Of a DNA stretch of 64,000 bases, positions 34,501-43,487 are shown piece after piece. The translations under genes were made by a program, and so were the position numbers. The notes beneath the pieces were generated by a model. The model did not search any database. It saw only the letters and a list, made by a program, of their open reading frames with translations, and had not been told where the DNA came from. The stretch's first letter is position 1. Each line of letters begins with the position of its first letter. Origin of the DNA: Caryophanales bacterium UBA6449 (GTDB lineage: Bacteria; Bacillota_I; Bacilli_A; RFN20; CAG-288); NCBI GenBank assembly GCA_002437105.1, contig DJOB01000006.1, positions 294,686 through 358,685 on the forward strand, read 5' to 3'.

Positions 34501-35166
34501 CTATACGTGGCTGCTATCGCGCTTTTTTTCCTCGGCTGAGATGATGGTGCCGTTGGTGAGAAAGTCCTTCAGCACAGCGGTGAGAACCTCGATAGCGAGG
34601 TTTGAGATCTCATCGTCGTTATTTATGATCAGGTCAGCATATATCGAAGAGGGGGCGATGATCTCCTCGTACATCGGCTGGACGGTGTAGAAATACTGGT
34701 TGACGATGGACTCGAAAGACCTTCCTCTCTCCTTCTCATCCCGCTCGATTCTCCTGAGGAGCCTACGTTCGCGCGAGCAGTTGACGAATACCTTCAGATC
34801 TCCCAGCTTTCGGATTCTCGCATTGACTAGGGCCATAATCCCCTCGACCACGATCAGCTTGGCCGGCTTGATCAGCTCGGTCTTATCGGATCTGTTGTGT
34901 ACCTTGAAATCGTAGACGGGCTTCTCGATCGCTTTCCCGTTCTTGAGATCGGTCAACTGCTGCTCCATCAGCTTCCAGTCGAATGCTTTAGGATGATCGT
35001 AGTTTATCTTGCATCTCTCTTCGAAGGTGAGACCGTCATTCCGCTTGTAGTAATCGTCGAGTGTCAGGCGAGTGACATTCGCTCCTCCGAGGCGCTTGAA
35101 GACCTGCTCTGTCACATAGCTTTTACCAGAGGCGGATCCTCCACCCATAAGGATTAGAAACGGCAT
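34501..35166 (-). CDS. udk: Uridine kinase
   Basis: Phosphorylates uridine and cytidine in pyrimidine salvage. The 221 residues start MPFLILMGGGSASGKS (P-loop) and show TLDDYYK, NYDHPKAFDW, PVYDFKVHNR, IVVEGIMAL and the lid region RRIERDEKERGRS, all uridine-kinase motifs. The only Shine-Dalgarno-like run, AAAGGGG, lies inside a hairpin just upstream. It may be read together with the downstream CAT tRNA. Confidence 0.93.
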   Translation of the reverse strand: MPFLILMGGGSASGKSYVTEQVFKRLGGANVTRLTLDDYYKRNDGLTFEERCKINYDHPKAFDWKLMEQQLTDLKNGKAIEKPVYDFKVHNRSDKTELIKPAKLIVVEGIMALVNARIRKLGDLKVFVNCSRERRLLRRIERDEKERGRSFESIVNQYFYTVQPMYEEIIAPSSIYADLIINNDDEISNLAIEVLTAVLKDFLTNGTIISAEEKKRDSSHV

Positions 35167-35168
35167 AT

Positions 35169-35196
35169 AAAAAAAGCCCCTTTCGGGGTCTTTATC
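35169..35196 (-). promoter_or_regulatory. Leader hairpin directly before udk
   Basis: On the minus strand ACCCC-GAAA-GGGGC followed by seven T residues looks like an intrinsic terminator, ending only a few bases before the udk ATG. A TATGAT -10 with TGG before it lies just upstream, so the hairpin would be near the 5' end of the mRNA and would hide the GGGG ribosome site. This suggests attenuation or translational control. Confidence 0.5.
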
Positions 35197-35265
35197 ATAC
35201 CAAAAATATAGAGGATTGCTGTATTCAAAACAAAAAAAGTATACTTTTTAGAGCGGAGGTTGGAT

Positions 35266-36156
35266 ATGAGAAAGATAATCGAAGGCGATATACCATTTTT
35301 GGGGCTGAAGACCCACTATAGGATGGTGGTAGGGACCGATTCCAGCAAGCGTCCTCTGATTCTTCTGCACGGTGGTCCGGGATCGAGCCACAATTCTCTC
35401 GAGGTCCTCGATCCTATCGCCGATCAGGGAAGGACGCTGGTATATTACGATCAGATCGGCTGCGGGCTATCGCCTGCTCCAGATGATAGGACGGACCTAT
35501 TCAATAAGGAAACATGGTGTAAAGAACTAGACAACCTTAGGGAATATTTAAAGTTGGATAAGGTTCACCTGCTCGGACACTCCTGGGGTGGCATGCTGCT
35601 TATAACCTACCTCTCGGATTGCCGTCCGCAGGGTGTCCTCTCGGCTGTCCTCTCCTCGACGTTGGCTTCGACCAGCCTCTGGGCTCAGGAGACGCACCGT
35701 CTAGTCAAGCTGCTTCCTGCGAGGTATCAGGAGGCTATCGCCAAGGCGGAGCAGAGTGGGAATTGGACTGATCCTGAATATCTCGAAGCGAATACCGCCT
35801 TCATGCATGCGCATGTGGGTGGTCCGTGGGGACCGAAGGCGCCTGAGTGTTTAAAAAGACCGCGGATCGGTGGCAAGGTGGCCTATGAGACGGCCTGGGG
35901 ACCCAACGAATATACGCCTCTGGGAAATCTTAAGGATTGGGAGTATCTAGATAAGGTCAAGAGTTGGACTACGCCCACGCTAATCACCGATGGAGCCGAG
36001 GATGAGTCGACACCGTATATGAATATGGTGCTTCACCGGTCTATCCCCCACTCTGAGTGGCAGATCTTCCAGTTCTCTCGGCATATGTCCTACTACGAGG
36101 AGAATGCTAAATACATCGAACTGGTCGAGAATTTCTTGGAGAGGAACGACCGGTAG
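35266..36156 (+). CDS. Proline iminopeptidase-like alpha/beta hydrolase
   Basis: Cytoplasmic serine hydrolase of 296 residues. It has the oxyanion motif ILLHGGPGSSH, the nucleophile elbow LLGHSWGGML, an acid in TDGAEDESTP and a His in SRHMSYYEE. HGGPG plus GHSWGG is typical of proline iminopeptidases (S33). I choose the ATG at 35266, six bases after GCGGAGG; the TTG at 35260 abuts the ribosome site. Confidence 0.88.
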   Translation: MRKIIEGDIPFLGLKTHYRMVVGTDSSKRPLILLHGGPGSSHNSLEVLDPIADQGRTLVYYDQIGCGLSPAPDDRTDLFNKETWCKELDNLREYLKLDKVHLLGHSWGGMLLITYLSDCRPQGVLSAVLSSTLASTSLWAQETHRLVKLLPARYQEAIAKAEQSGNWTDPEYLEANTAFMHAHVGGPWGPKAPECLKRPRIGGKVAYETAWGPNEYTPLGNLKDWEYLDKVKSWTTPTLITDGAEDESTPYMNMVLHRSIPHSEWQIFQFSRHMSYYEENAKYIELVENFLERNDR

Positions 36157-36168
36157 GTCGATCAGGGT

Positions 36169-37440
36169 TCAGCGGGGCAGAATGTAGTTCTTCATCTGCT
36201 CGGCGGAGAGGGAGGCATCCCTCTTTTTTAGCATACTGTTGATGATCTCGTGGCAGATGAGCATCAGGAGTCCGGATATAAGCGTCAGGTATGGAAGGAC
36301 GAAATAGGCGTTGCCGAGGGATTCCACGACGCGACCGAAGACAGAAGGAATAGTCATCTGCGCTATGTAGGCGAATCCTAATTCGAATCCCATGAGGCGG
36401 GGGGCAGCGACGATGGAGAGACGGTATGATGTCGAGCGGATGATGGCCGGATAGATCGGTGCACAGCCGAGACCGACGATGGTGAATCCGATGATCGAGA
36501 GGATCCAGCGCGATTTGAACACTTGGCTAGGGATGAGAATCGAGATGCAGGCGATCACTGCACCGGTGAGAAGGACGCCCTCTCCTAACCTGATCATCGT
36601 CTTCTCTTTCAGCTTTAAGGAGAGAGGACCGGAGATGAAGCGGCCCACGGTTATGCCGATATAGAAGATCGATCCCAGGGTTGCACAGAGGGAATCGTCT
36701 AGCTGTGAGGAGTACTTGAAGAACGAGGAGAGCCAGAGCCCAGTTCCGCCCTCGAGTGCTGAGTAGAAGAAGAAGCCTAGGCAGGCGAGGTAGAGAATGG
36801 GATTTTTGAGTCCAGATTTTAGGTTGTAGTTGTTTTTGGCAGCATCCAGATCCTTCTCCGCTTCCGTCTCCTTCCTGGCGACTCTATTCCATAGGGGAAG
36901 AGTGAGCAGGGTGATGAGCAGGATTGCCCCTTGGATGCAGGCGATGGTGATCACCCCTAGATTCCAACCGGAGGAGTGGTGGCTGGGGTCGATGAAGGAA
37001 CCGATGATCAACGGGCTGGTCGAGGCGCCGATACCCCAGGTGCAGTGGAGCCAATTCATGTGGATGGCCTGATAGTGGATCGAAACATAGGAATTCAGTA
37101 CTGAATCGATGGCTCCTGCCCCTAATCCGAGAGGTATACAGGCTAGATAGAACAGCCAGACATAGTTCGACCTGACGAAGGAGAACATGACGAGACCGCA
37201 GATGGTCAACATGATGGAGAAGGCGACGATATACTGAGATTTGAATCTCTTCAGCATGAAGGACGAAGCGAAGGAGGAGATGATGGTTCCTATGCTGACG
37301 ATTATGCTCAGCACTCCGTTCATCGAGGTGTCGACACCCAGGTTGGTGGCGATGGCGGGCCAGGAGCTGCCCAGGATCGAGTCGGGGAGTCCGAGGGAGA
37401 TGAAGACGAAGTAGATGACGATGAGAAGCACAGTGGCCAT
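36169..37440 (-). CDS. MFS transporter
   Basis: A 12-span major facilitator of 423 residues. The first spans read FVFISLGLPDSILGSSWPAIA, as in FucP-like sugar and related transporters, and a basic SSFMLKRFKSQ loop follows span 2. The central loop (about 190-215) is charged. AAGGAG precedes the ATG. It ends 12 bases from the convergent hydrolase gene. The substrate is not determinable. Confidence 0.85.
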   Translation of the reverse strand: MATVLLIVIYFVFISLGLPDSILGSSWPAIATNLGVDTSMNGVLSIIVSIGTIISSFASSFMLKRFKSQYIVAFSIMLTICGLVMFSFVRSNYVWLFYLACIPLGLGAGAIDSVLNSYVSIHYQAIHMNWLHCTWGIGASTSPLIIGSFIDPSHHSSGWNLGVITIACIQGAILLITLLTLPLWNRVARKETEAEKDLDAAKNNYNLKSGLKNPILYLACLGFFFYSALEGGTGLWLSSFFKYSSQLDDSLCATLGSIFYIGITVGRFISGPLSLKLKEKTMIRLGEGVLLTGAVIACISILIPSQVFKSRWILSIIGFTIVGLGCAPIYPAIIRSTSYRLSIVAAPRLMGFELGFAYIAQMTIPSVFGRVVESLGNAYFVLPYLTLISGLLMLICHEIINSMLKKRDASLSAEQMKNYILPR

Positions 37441-37518
37441 AGATATCTCCTTAACTTTTTTAAGCTTTCGATCTATATCATAATAGAAATCTATTTTTGG
37501 AGATTAGCGAAATTGATT

Positions 37519-38454
37519 CTAAAGGTATGACTTTACAACATCTCTAATATCTTTATCAAAGTTGTACTGCGGCTTAAAACCTAATTTTTCAATTTTATCG
37601 GTATCGATCAGGTATCGTGTATCGTGGCCTTTTCTATCCTGGACGAAATCTAGGAGAGGAGGTCTTCCCATCACTCTTCCGATCGTCTGAACGACTTCTA
37701 GAGCCGTTTTTTCACAGTGGGCTGAGATATTGTAGATTCCACCTTTTTCTCCCTTCTCGGCTACGAGGAGGATGCCGGTGCAGTCATCCTCTACATGGAG
37801 CCAGTCGCGGAGGTTCTTTCCGGTTCCATAGATGGGGACTGGGAGGCCTTGAAGTATTTTTTTAATCGTCAGGGGAATTAGTTTTTCGGGGTATTGATGC
37901 GGACCAAAACAATTGGAGGAACGGGTTATCCTCACATCTAGACCGTAGGTCTTGAAGTAGGACAGAGCCAGGAGGTCGCCACCGGCTTTGCTGGCGGCAT
38001 AGGGGGATGTGGGATTGAGGGGGTCCCCTTCTCTGGCTGGCTTACCACCATTTAGGTCTCTAGGCCCATAGACCTCATCGGTGGATATCTGGACAAAGGT
38101 ATTTACGCCGTATTTTCGACTCAGCGATAGCAGGTTATTCAGTCCGTCAAGATTCGTATGGATGAAGGGATAGGGGTCGGCGATGGAGCGATCAACGTGG
38201 GTTTCAGCTGCGAAATTTAAGATTCGATCTATGTGTTCGCTCTCGAGTATTCTCGATAGTCCATCGCGGTCGGCGATGTCGATGATCTCGAGCGAGAGGC
38301 GCCTGTCGGAGAGACACTCCTGGATGTTTTCAATCTTTCCAGCATAGGTTCTCTTATCGACCAGGATGATCTTTTCCTGTCGGGGGTCAGACAGCAGCCT
38401 TCTCACCATGGCGCTGCCGATAAATCCTAGACCACCGGTAATGAGAGTTTTCAT
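37519..38454 (-). CDS. rfbB: dTDP-glucose 4,6-dehydratase
   Basis: An extended short-chain dehydrogenase of 311 residues that converts dTDP-glucose to the 4-keto-6-deoxy sugar for rhamnose or other deoxysugars. It shows GGLGFIGSAMVRRLL (NAD binding), NFAAETHVDRSI, STDEVYG, YAASKAGGD (catalytic Tyr and Lys) and RSSNCFGPHQYPEKLIP, all diagnostic. GAGGAGGAAG precedes the ATG. No rfbA, rfbC or rfbD lies nearby, so the rest of the pathway must be elsewhere. Confidence 0.93.
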   Translation of the reverse strand: MKTLITGGLGFIGSAMVRRLLSDPRQEKIILVDKRTYAGKIENIQECLSDRRLSLEIIDIADRDGLSRILESEHIDRILNFAAETHVDRSIADPYPFIHTNLDGLNNLLSLSRKYGVNTFVQISTDEVYGPRDLNGGKPAREGDPLNPTSPYAASKAGGDLLALSYFKTYGLDVRITRSSNCFGPHQYPEKLIPLTIKKILQGLPVPIYGTGKNLRDWLHVEDDCTGILLVAEKGEKGGIYNISAHCEKTALEVVQTIGRVMGRPPLLDFVQDRKGHDTRYLIDTDKIEKLGFKPQYNFDKDIRDVVKSYL

Positions 38455-38546
38455 CTGCCTTCCTCCTCGGGTGGGATTTTAAAGCAAAGTGTGGGTGTGT
38501 TAAATCTAAATAGCGGTAATAGAATATTCGAAGGGAGAGGGAATGT

Positions 38547-39044
38547 ATGGAATTCAAGGATGTAATCGCTGCTCGCCGCTCTAGAAGAGAGTATCTAGAT
38601 AGAGCTGTGGAAGTCGAGAAGGTCAAGGAGATCATGAAGGCTGGAACCTTAGCTCCTACTGGGATGGATAAGCAGAACCTCAGATTTGTAGCGGTCATGA
38701 ATAAGGAGGCTCTTTCCGAGATCAGGAAGAATACTTTCGGTGGAGATGATCTGTTCTACTCTGCGCCAGCTGTCGTCTTCTGCATCGAGACTGAGGAGAC
38801 CTCGACCACGGAATTGAATGTGGGTGCTGCGATGGAGAATATGGCTCTCGCTGCGACCGATCTCGGCCTAGGCTGCTGTTGGATCCACTGCGCCAGGGAG
38901 CGACTCAATGCTGATGCAGCGCGCCTCAGTGATATTCTTCATCTGTCTGCCGGTGAGAAGTTCCTCGAGTGTTTGACTCTAGGTTACTCTGCGCAAAAGA
39001 GGGAGCCTAAAGAAGTTAGAGAGACTATTACCGTTATTAAATAG
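38547..39044 (+). CDS. Nitroreductase-family FMN oxidoreductase
   Basis: 165 residues with the family N-terminus FKDVIAARRSRREYLDRAVE, FMN-contact region AGTLAPTGMDKQN and central GAAMENMALAATDLGLGCCW. It probably works as a flavin-dependent NAD(P)H oxidoreductase of unknown substrate. It is on the small side of the family. AGGGAGAGG precedes the start. Confidence 0.9.
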   Translation: MEFKDVIAARRSRREYLDRAVEVEKVKEIMKAGTLAPTGMDKQNLRFVAVMNKEALSEIRKNTFGGDDLFYSAPAVVFCIETEETSTTELNVGAAMENMALAATDLGLGCCWIHCARERLNADAARLSDILHLSAGEKFLECLTLGYSAQKREPKEVRETITVIK

Positions 39045-39061
39045 TTTGAAATAGTAGTAAT

Positions 39062-39088
39062 AAAAAGGGCAGCTTAGCTGCCTTTTTT
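39062..39088. terminator. Bidirectional terminator between nitroreductase and CorA genes
   Basis: GGCAGC and GCTGCC form a tight stem flanked by A-runs on the left and T-runs on the right, so it can end transcription from both convergent genes. Confidence 0.85.
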
Positions 39089-40064
39089 ATCTATTGTTTT
39101 TATCGTTGTTGTTGCGTGTTGTATAGACCAGGATCGCGCCGCCGACCAGCGCTAGTAGGATGGCTACGGCGATAACCACATAGAATCCCCATCGGTCGTG
39201 GGCGAGCGGGATATTATCGAAGTTCATACCGTAGAATGAAGCGATGCCGGTAGGGATCGAGATGGCGATAGTGATCACGGCCAGAGTCTTCATGACGATA
39301 TTTAGATTATTGGAGATGATGGAGGAGAAGGCGGTCATCATGCCCTCGATAATCTTTCGGTAGATGGTGCACATCTCGATAGCCTGATCGAGTTCTACCT
39401 TCGTATCCTCCATCAGGTCTAGATCGGTCTCATACTTCTTATAGGAAGGCGATTTGAGAAGCTTGGATAGAACAGCCTTGTTCGCGGATAGCGCAGTGGA
39501 GAAGTAGACGAGTGATTTGTTGATCGCCATCAGCTCGAATAGTTCCTTGTTCTTCATCGAGGAATGGAGGCTGTGTTCAATCTTCTTGGTCTGCTCATCG
39601 ATCTGTTTCAGATAGTAGATGAATTCCTTGGACATCTGGTAGATCAGGTTCAAGGTAGTGCGGACATGCTTCTGAGGCTGGATGTTCTTGATCTTAGCCA
39701 TCATGTCCGGAATCAGGAACTCGTTGTACTGGTTGATCGTGATGAAGCTGTTGTCGTTGTAGGTGATGATGAAAGGCTTAGTTATGTAGATGCTCTTGTC
39801 ATCATCGCTCTCGACAGGAGCGTCGAGAACAACGAGCACGGAGCCGTCTTCGGTATCTAGACGCGCTGTTTCTTCTTCATCCAGCGCGGCCATGAGGAAA
39901 TGAAGAGGTATGTTCGTATCCCTGGAGATGATCTCTAGGATACGAGAATCCGCCTGTGATATGGCAATCCAGTTATTGGTGCCGATATCAGTGCTCTCAT
40001 CGATGGACTCGAGACTTTTCTCGTCCACCTTTCCTTCTTTATTTTCACCGTAGATTTTTATCAT
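39087..40064 (-). CDS. corA: CorA-family magnesium/divalent cation channel
   Basis: A 325-residue protein with a large cytoplasmic domain and two C-terminal membrane spans. The signature YGMNFDNIPLAHDRWGF follows the first span (IAISIPTGIASF), matching the GMN filter of CorA. The tail is short and Asn/Lys-rich. No good ribosome site is visible before the ATG. Magnesium is the likely substrate; cobalt or nickel are possible. Confidence 0.92.
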   Translation of the reverse strand: MIKIYGENKEGKVDEKSLESIDESTDIGTNNWIAISQADSRILEIISRDTNIPLHFLMAALDEEETARLDTEDGSVLVVLDAPVESDDDKSIYITKPFIITYNDNSFITINQYNEFLIPDMMAKIKNIQPQKHVRTTLNLIYQMSKEFIYYLKQIDEQTKKIEHSLHSSMKNKELFELMAINKSLVYFSTALSANKAVLSKLLKSPSYKKYETDLDLMEDTKVELDQAIEMCTIYRKIIEGMMTAFSSIISNNLNIVMKTLAVITIAISIPTGIASFYGMNFDNIPLAHDRWGFYVVIAVAILLALVGGAILVYTTRNNNDKNNR

Positions 40065-40247
40065 AACGGAATTATTCTACTCTCTGCTGGCCTCAATTGC
40101 GTTGATTATGCAAGCGAGTTTATCTCTGGATAGCTGGATGGCTGAAACTTCTGACTTTGGATCGGCTAAATTTTGTCTTATTGCTTCTGAATATATAGGA
40201 GAAATAACCATCGGTAAGTTAATATAAAAATGAGGAGGAATACAGCA

Positions 40248-41144
40248 GTGAATCTAATCCAAAAGACAGAGCAGTCATTCAGCGGGGTAACTGTTCTAAA
40301 GGTGGTTGCGGAAGGTGTTAAACCCTTTGCGGCAATGCAGATCATCCACGGCTCTTTGGAGTACAAGGAACGCTACATGCCCTTCATCAAATTCCTAGCG
40401 GAGCGGGGATATGTCGTCTACATCTCGGATCTAAGGGGACACGGTGCCAATGTCTCAGCTGAATATCCCCGCGGACATATGAAGGATGTGTGGGAGATAA
40501 TCGATGATCAGAAGGATGTGAACAACCTGATCAGAGCGGAATATCCGTCGATTCCCCATATTCTTTTTGGCCACTCGCTCGGATCGATATTCGCTAGGCT
40601 CTACACGGCTAAATACGACGATTCTATCGATTGCCTGATTCTCTCCGGTACCGCTAATCGGCGGCCGTTTGCTTCGTTGGGACCTATCGTGGTCGATATA
40701 GTATCGATATTTACTGGCGGAATGAAAGGACACGCGAGGATCCTGAATAGGATGTCGGGACTGGATGCGCCGACCGACGAGTGGCTATCCTACTCCAAGA
40801 GAAATCTCGAGAATCACAGAAACGATCCTAATATGATTCCGATGTTTACTAATGGTGGTTTCAAAATCCTATTTAAAGCAGACTCGCTACTCAATAAGAA
40901 GAAGCTCTATAGATTTAAGAATCCTAAGCTTCCAATTCTATCGGTGACTGGAGAAGATGATCCAGTTACTGGATTTAAGAAGGGATTGACGGCCTCCATG
41001 AGATTTCTCGGCAAGGTCGGATATCACAATCTGGAGAGCATCGTCTATCCGCACATGATGCACGAGGTGCTGAACGAGGACGAGGGTGAGAAAGTTATGA
41101 AGGATATCGATTCCTTCATCAGGAAGAGCCTTAAGCTCTTCTGA
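40248..41144 (+). CDS. Alpha/beta hydrolase, lysophospholipase/monoacylglycerol lipase-like
   Basis: A 298-residue cytoplasmic hydrolase with MQIIHGSLEYKERY, DLRGHGANVS, nucleophile elbow LFGHSLGS, an acid in VTGEDDPVTG and a His near HMMHEVLNE. This set is typical of lysophospholipase (PldB-like) enzymes. I select GTG at 40248, because GAGGAGG lies at the right distance before it; the ATG at 40230 would place the ribosome site inside the gene. It overlaps the convergent deaminase gene by 14 bases. Confidence 0.85.
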   Translation: MNLIQKTEQSFSGVTVLKVVAEGVKPFAAMQIIHGSLEYKERYMPFIKFLAERGYVVYISDLRGHGANVSAEYPRGHMKDVWEIIDDQKDVNNLIRAEYPSIPHILFGHSLGSIFARLYTAKYDDSIDCLILSGTANRRPFASLGPIVVDIVSIFTGGMKGHARILNRMSGLDAPTDEWLSYSKRNLENHRNDPNMIPMFTNGGFKILFKADSLLNKKKLYRFKNPKLPILSVTGEDDPVTGFKKGLTASMRFLGKVGYHNLESIVYPHMMHEVLNEDEGEKVMKDIDSFIRKSLKLF

Positions 41145-42441
41145 CGCGGTGCTTGATCGGACGGGGGGCACGTATTCTGTTGGTGATCTTCTGCGCTCTC
41201 TGATAGATATCCTCCGGGTCGAAATCAGTTTTGAACTCTCCATCCATATAGAGGATACGACCGTTGATCATGGTCATCTTCACGCAGTCTTTCTCGCCGG
41301 AATAGACGATGTTGCGGGCGATATCGTTGAAGGGCTGCATGCTGGGACGATGCAGATCGATCATGATGATGTCTGCTTTCTTTCCTACTTTGAGGTCGTC
41401 GCAATCGAATAGTCGCATGATCCTGGCGGAGTTTACGGTGGCCATCTGCAGAACGGTTAGAACATCGAGAGCGGTGGGATCACTGTTCTGCAGCTTCTGA
41501 AGGATGGTCGATAGATACATCTCCCTGAACATATCCAGGGCATTATTCGAGCCCGGCCCATCTGTACCTAGACCGATATTGATGCCCTTTTCCATGCAGT
41601 AGAGAATGTGCATTATTCCTGAAGCCAGTTTGGCATTGCTGCCGGGGTTAGTCACTATTCCTACTCCTCTGTCTCTCAGGATATACTGCTCATTTTCCGA
41701 CAGGTGAACGCCGTGGAAGATGCCTCCCCCGCAGTTGAAGATTCCGAGGGAATCGAGATACTCGATAGGACGCATCGATCGGTTTCTATCTATGCAGGAA
41801 TCGACATCTCTGAGCGTTTCGTTCGAGTGGGTATAGACGGGGAGATGGTATTTTTTTGCGAGGGCTGCTGTCTTGACCAGATCGTCGTGGACGACTGTGT
41901 ACTCGGCGTGAAATCCCAGCTGATAGGTGACTAGCCCGTCCTCCATATGGCCGTTGAGGTATTCGGATTCGTATCGGCTATATCTCTCGGGATAACCGGC
42001 AGGCTGAAGGAGGACTACGGAGCGCATTCCCATATCCTTGGCGGCTTGGGCTTGCTCTTCGGGGTTTAGATACATATCGAAGACGGAGGTTATTCCGCTG
42101 GTTAGATACTCGAGGAAGGAGACCTTCGATAGTTCCCGGATGTCGCCCGGCTGCAGTCTGGACTCCATGGGGAAGATCACCCGGTTCAGCCAGTCCCACA
42201 GTTTGTAGCCGTCGGAGGCGGAGCGCGCAAAGCACATCGCGGAGTGGGCGTGCCCATTTTTGAAACCGGGCATCAGCACATTCCCGTCGCAGTCGATGAT
42301 AGTGGTGTTGGATCTATCTTTGATTTCGATGTGTTTTGCGATCTGGGCGATGCGATCTTTGCATACTAGAAGATCACCTTCCTTTATCTTGACTTTCGGA
42401 GTTACAGTGAGAATCCTTGCGTTCTTGAAAAGCGTATCCAT
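41131..42441 (-). CDS. Amidohydrolase, MTA/SAH deaminase type
   Basis: A metal-dependent amidohydrolase of 436 residues. The metal site is built from NGHAHSAM, HAEYTV, THSNET, HGVHL and GTDGPGSNN, the last two being characteristic of 5'-methylthioadenosine/S-adenosylhomocysteine deaminases and the related SsnA/chlorohydrolase group. It may recycle or detoxify purine nucleoside by-products of methylation; the exact substrate is inference. The C-terminus is basic. Confidence 0.87.
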   Translation of the reverse strand: MDTLFKNARILTVTPKVKIKEGDLLVCKDRIAQIAKHIEIKDRSNTTIIDCDGNVLMPGFKNGHAHSAMCFARSASDGYKLWDWLNRVIFPMESRLQPGDIRELSKVSFLEYLTSGITSVFDMYLNPEEQAQAAKDMGMRSVVLLQPAGYPERYSRYESEYLNGHMEDGLVTYQLGFHAEYTVVHDDLVKTAALAKKYHLPVYTHSNETLRDVDSCIDRNRSMRPIEYLDSLGIFNCGGGIFHGVHLSENEQYILRDRGVGIVTNPGSNAKLASGIMHILYCMEKGINIGLGTDGPGSNNALDMFREMYLSTILQKLQNSDPTALDVLTVLQMATVNSARIMRLFDCDDLKVGKKADIIMIDLHRPSMQPFNDIARNIVYSGEKDCVKMTMINGRILYMDGEFKTDFDPEDIYQRAQKITNRIRAPRPIKHRVRRA

Positions 42442-42554
42442 ATTTTGTCCTCTTTTTTAATGTAGGATTCTATACGAAATGAATATTTTTTAACTATTCA
42501 AATAACATGGTGGCGATGATAAATTACAATCTATCAGAGTGACGGAGGAATCTA

Positions 42555-43487
42555 GTGTACATGTTTGTCACGCGGTCGCAAAGGGAGCGGGTTATTGCTG
42601 ATTGGAAGAGCGAAAGGGAGAAGAGAGCTGGTATCTCCATTGCTCACAAGCTGGATGTGAAGACGGAAAATAAGACCTATAACTGGGGCGGAAAAGATTA
42701 TGCATTAAATCTAATACACCCCTTGGGAAAGGCAAATCACCTGCCTACCATCTTTGATATTCACAGTGGAGGTTTCGCAAGGGGAACCCATGTTACCGAT
42801 ATTCCGATGGATGAGTACCTCGCTAGGCAGGGACTGACAGTCGTGAATATTGAATATCCTCAGCCGGAAGTCGCCTCGTACAGGGATACCCTCTTGGCTA
42901 TCGTCGCCGCGATGAGGGAAGCGATGAAGAGTGAGTGGGTCGATCGGAATTACCTGTTCGACATGGGTCTCTCGGCCGGAGCTAGCTATGCACTGGTGAT
43001 CGCGTGCCTATCTTCCGATGCCCAGCAGGCTGAGGAGTTCCTCGGCCAAGCGCTCTCCGATCTGCACTTCCAGGGAATCATCCTCAATCATCCCGTCGTT
43101 TATCTGACGCAGTTCTATAAGGGACTCAAGCCCGCTGAGCGATCTGTCTTAAAGAAGTTTATGTTCCCGCGAAAGGATTCGCTCTATCGTCTGGTTAAGG
43201 ATCCTTCAGGCCTCCTTCATTCAGTGCAGGATAAGCTGCCGCCTATCAGGATTATTGCTTCCCAGGGGGATATCAAGTACTTCTATCAGAGTCAGCAGCT
43301 GATCGCCTATCTGACCAACCAGGATTTTAAGATCGCCTCCCAGGTCCTCTCTGATGAGAATCTTGATCATCTGTTCAATGTTAAGGATTATGAGAATCTC
43401 AATTCGTTCATCGTGAATAATACGACGGCTAATTTTGTCCTCACCAATTCGCGACTGAGGAGGGTTGAAGATGTCTCTAATAGCTAG
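42555..43487 (+). CDS. Alpha/beta hydrolase (esterase-like), first of a tandem pair
   Basis: 310 residues. Oxyanion region FDIHSGGFARG (a variant of HGGG), nucleophile elbow MGLSAGASYA, and possible acid and His in ASQGDIKYF and ENLDHLF. It resembles the hormone-sensitive lipase/acetylesterase group. CGGAGG lies six bases before GTG at 42555; ATG at 42561 is an alternative. It overlaps the next, related gene by 17 bases, suggesting a duplicated, coupled pair. Confidence 0.8.
   Translation: MYMFVTRSQRERVIADWKSEREKRAGISIAHKLDVKTENKTYNWGGKDYALNLIHPLGKANHLPTIFDIHSGGFARGTHVTDIPMDEYLARQGLTVVNIEYPQPEVASYRDTLLAIVAAMREAMKSEWVDRNYLFDMGLSAGASYALVIACLSSDAQQAEEFLGQALSDLHFQGIILNHPVVYLTQFYKGLKPAERSVLKKFMFPRKDSLYRLVKDPSGLLHSVQDKLPPIRIIASQGDIKYFYQSQQLIAYLTNQDFKIASQVLSDENLDHLFNVKDYENLNSFIVNNTTANFVLTNSRLRRVEDVSNS

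Noticed and set aside
37519..38454. Part of a rhamnose gene cluster
   Set aside because: Only the dehydratase is present; the flanking genes are an MFS transporter and a nitroreductase.
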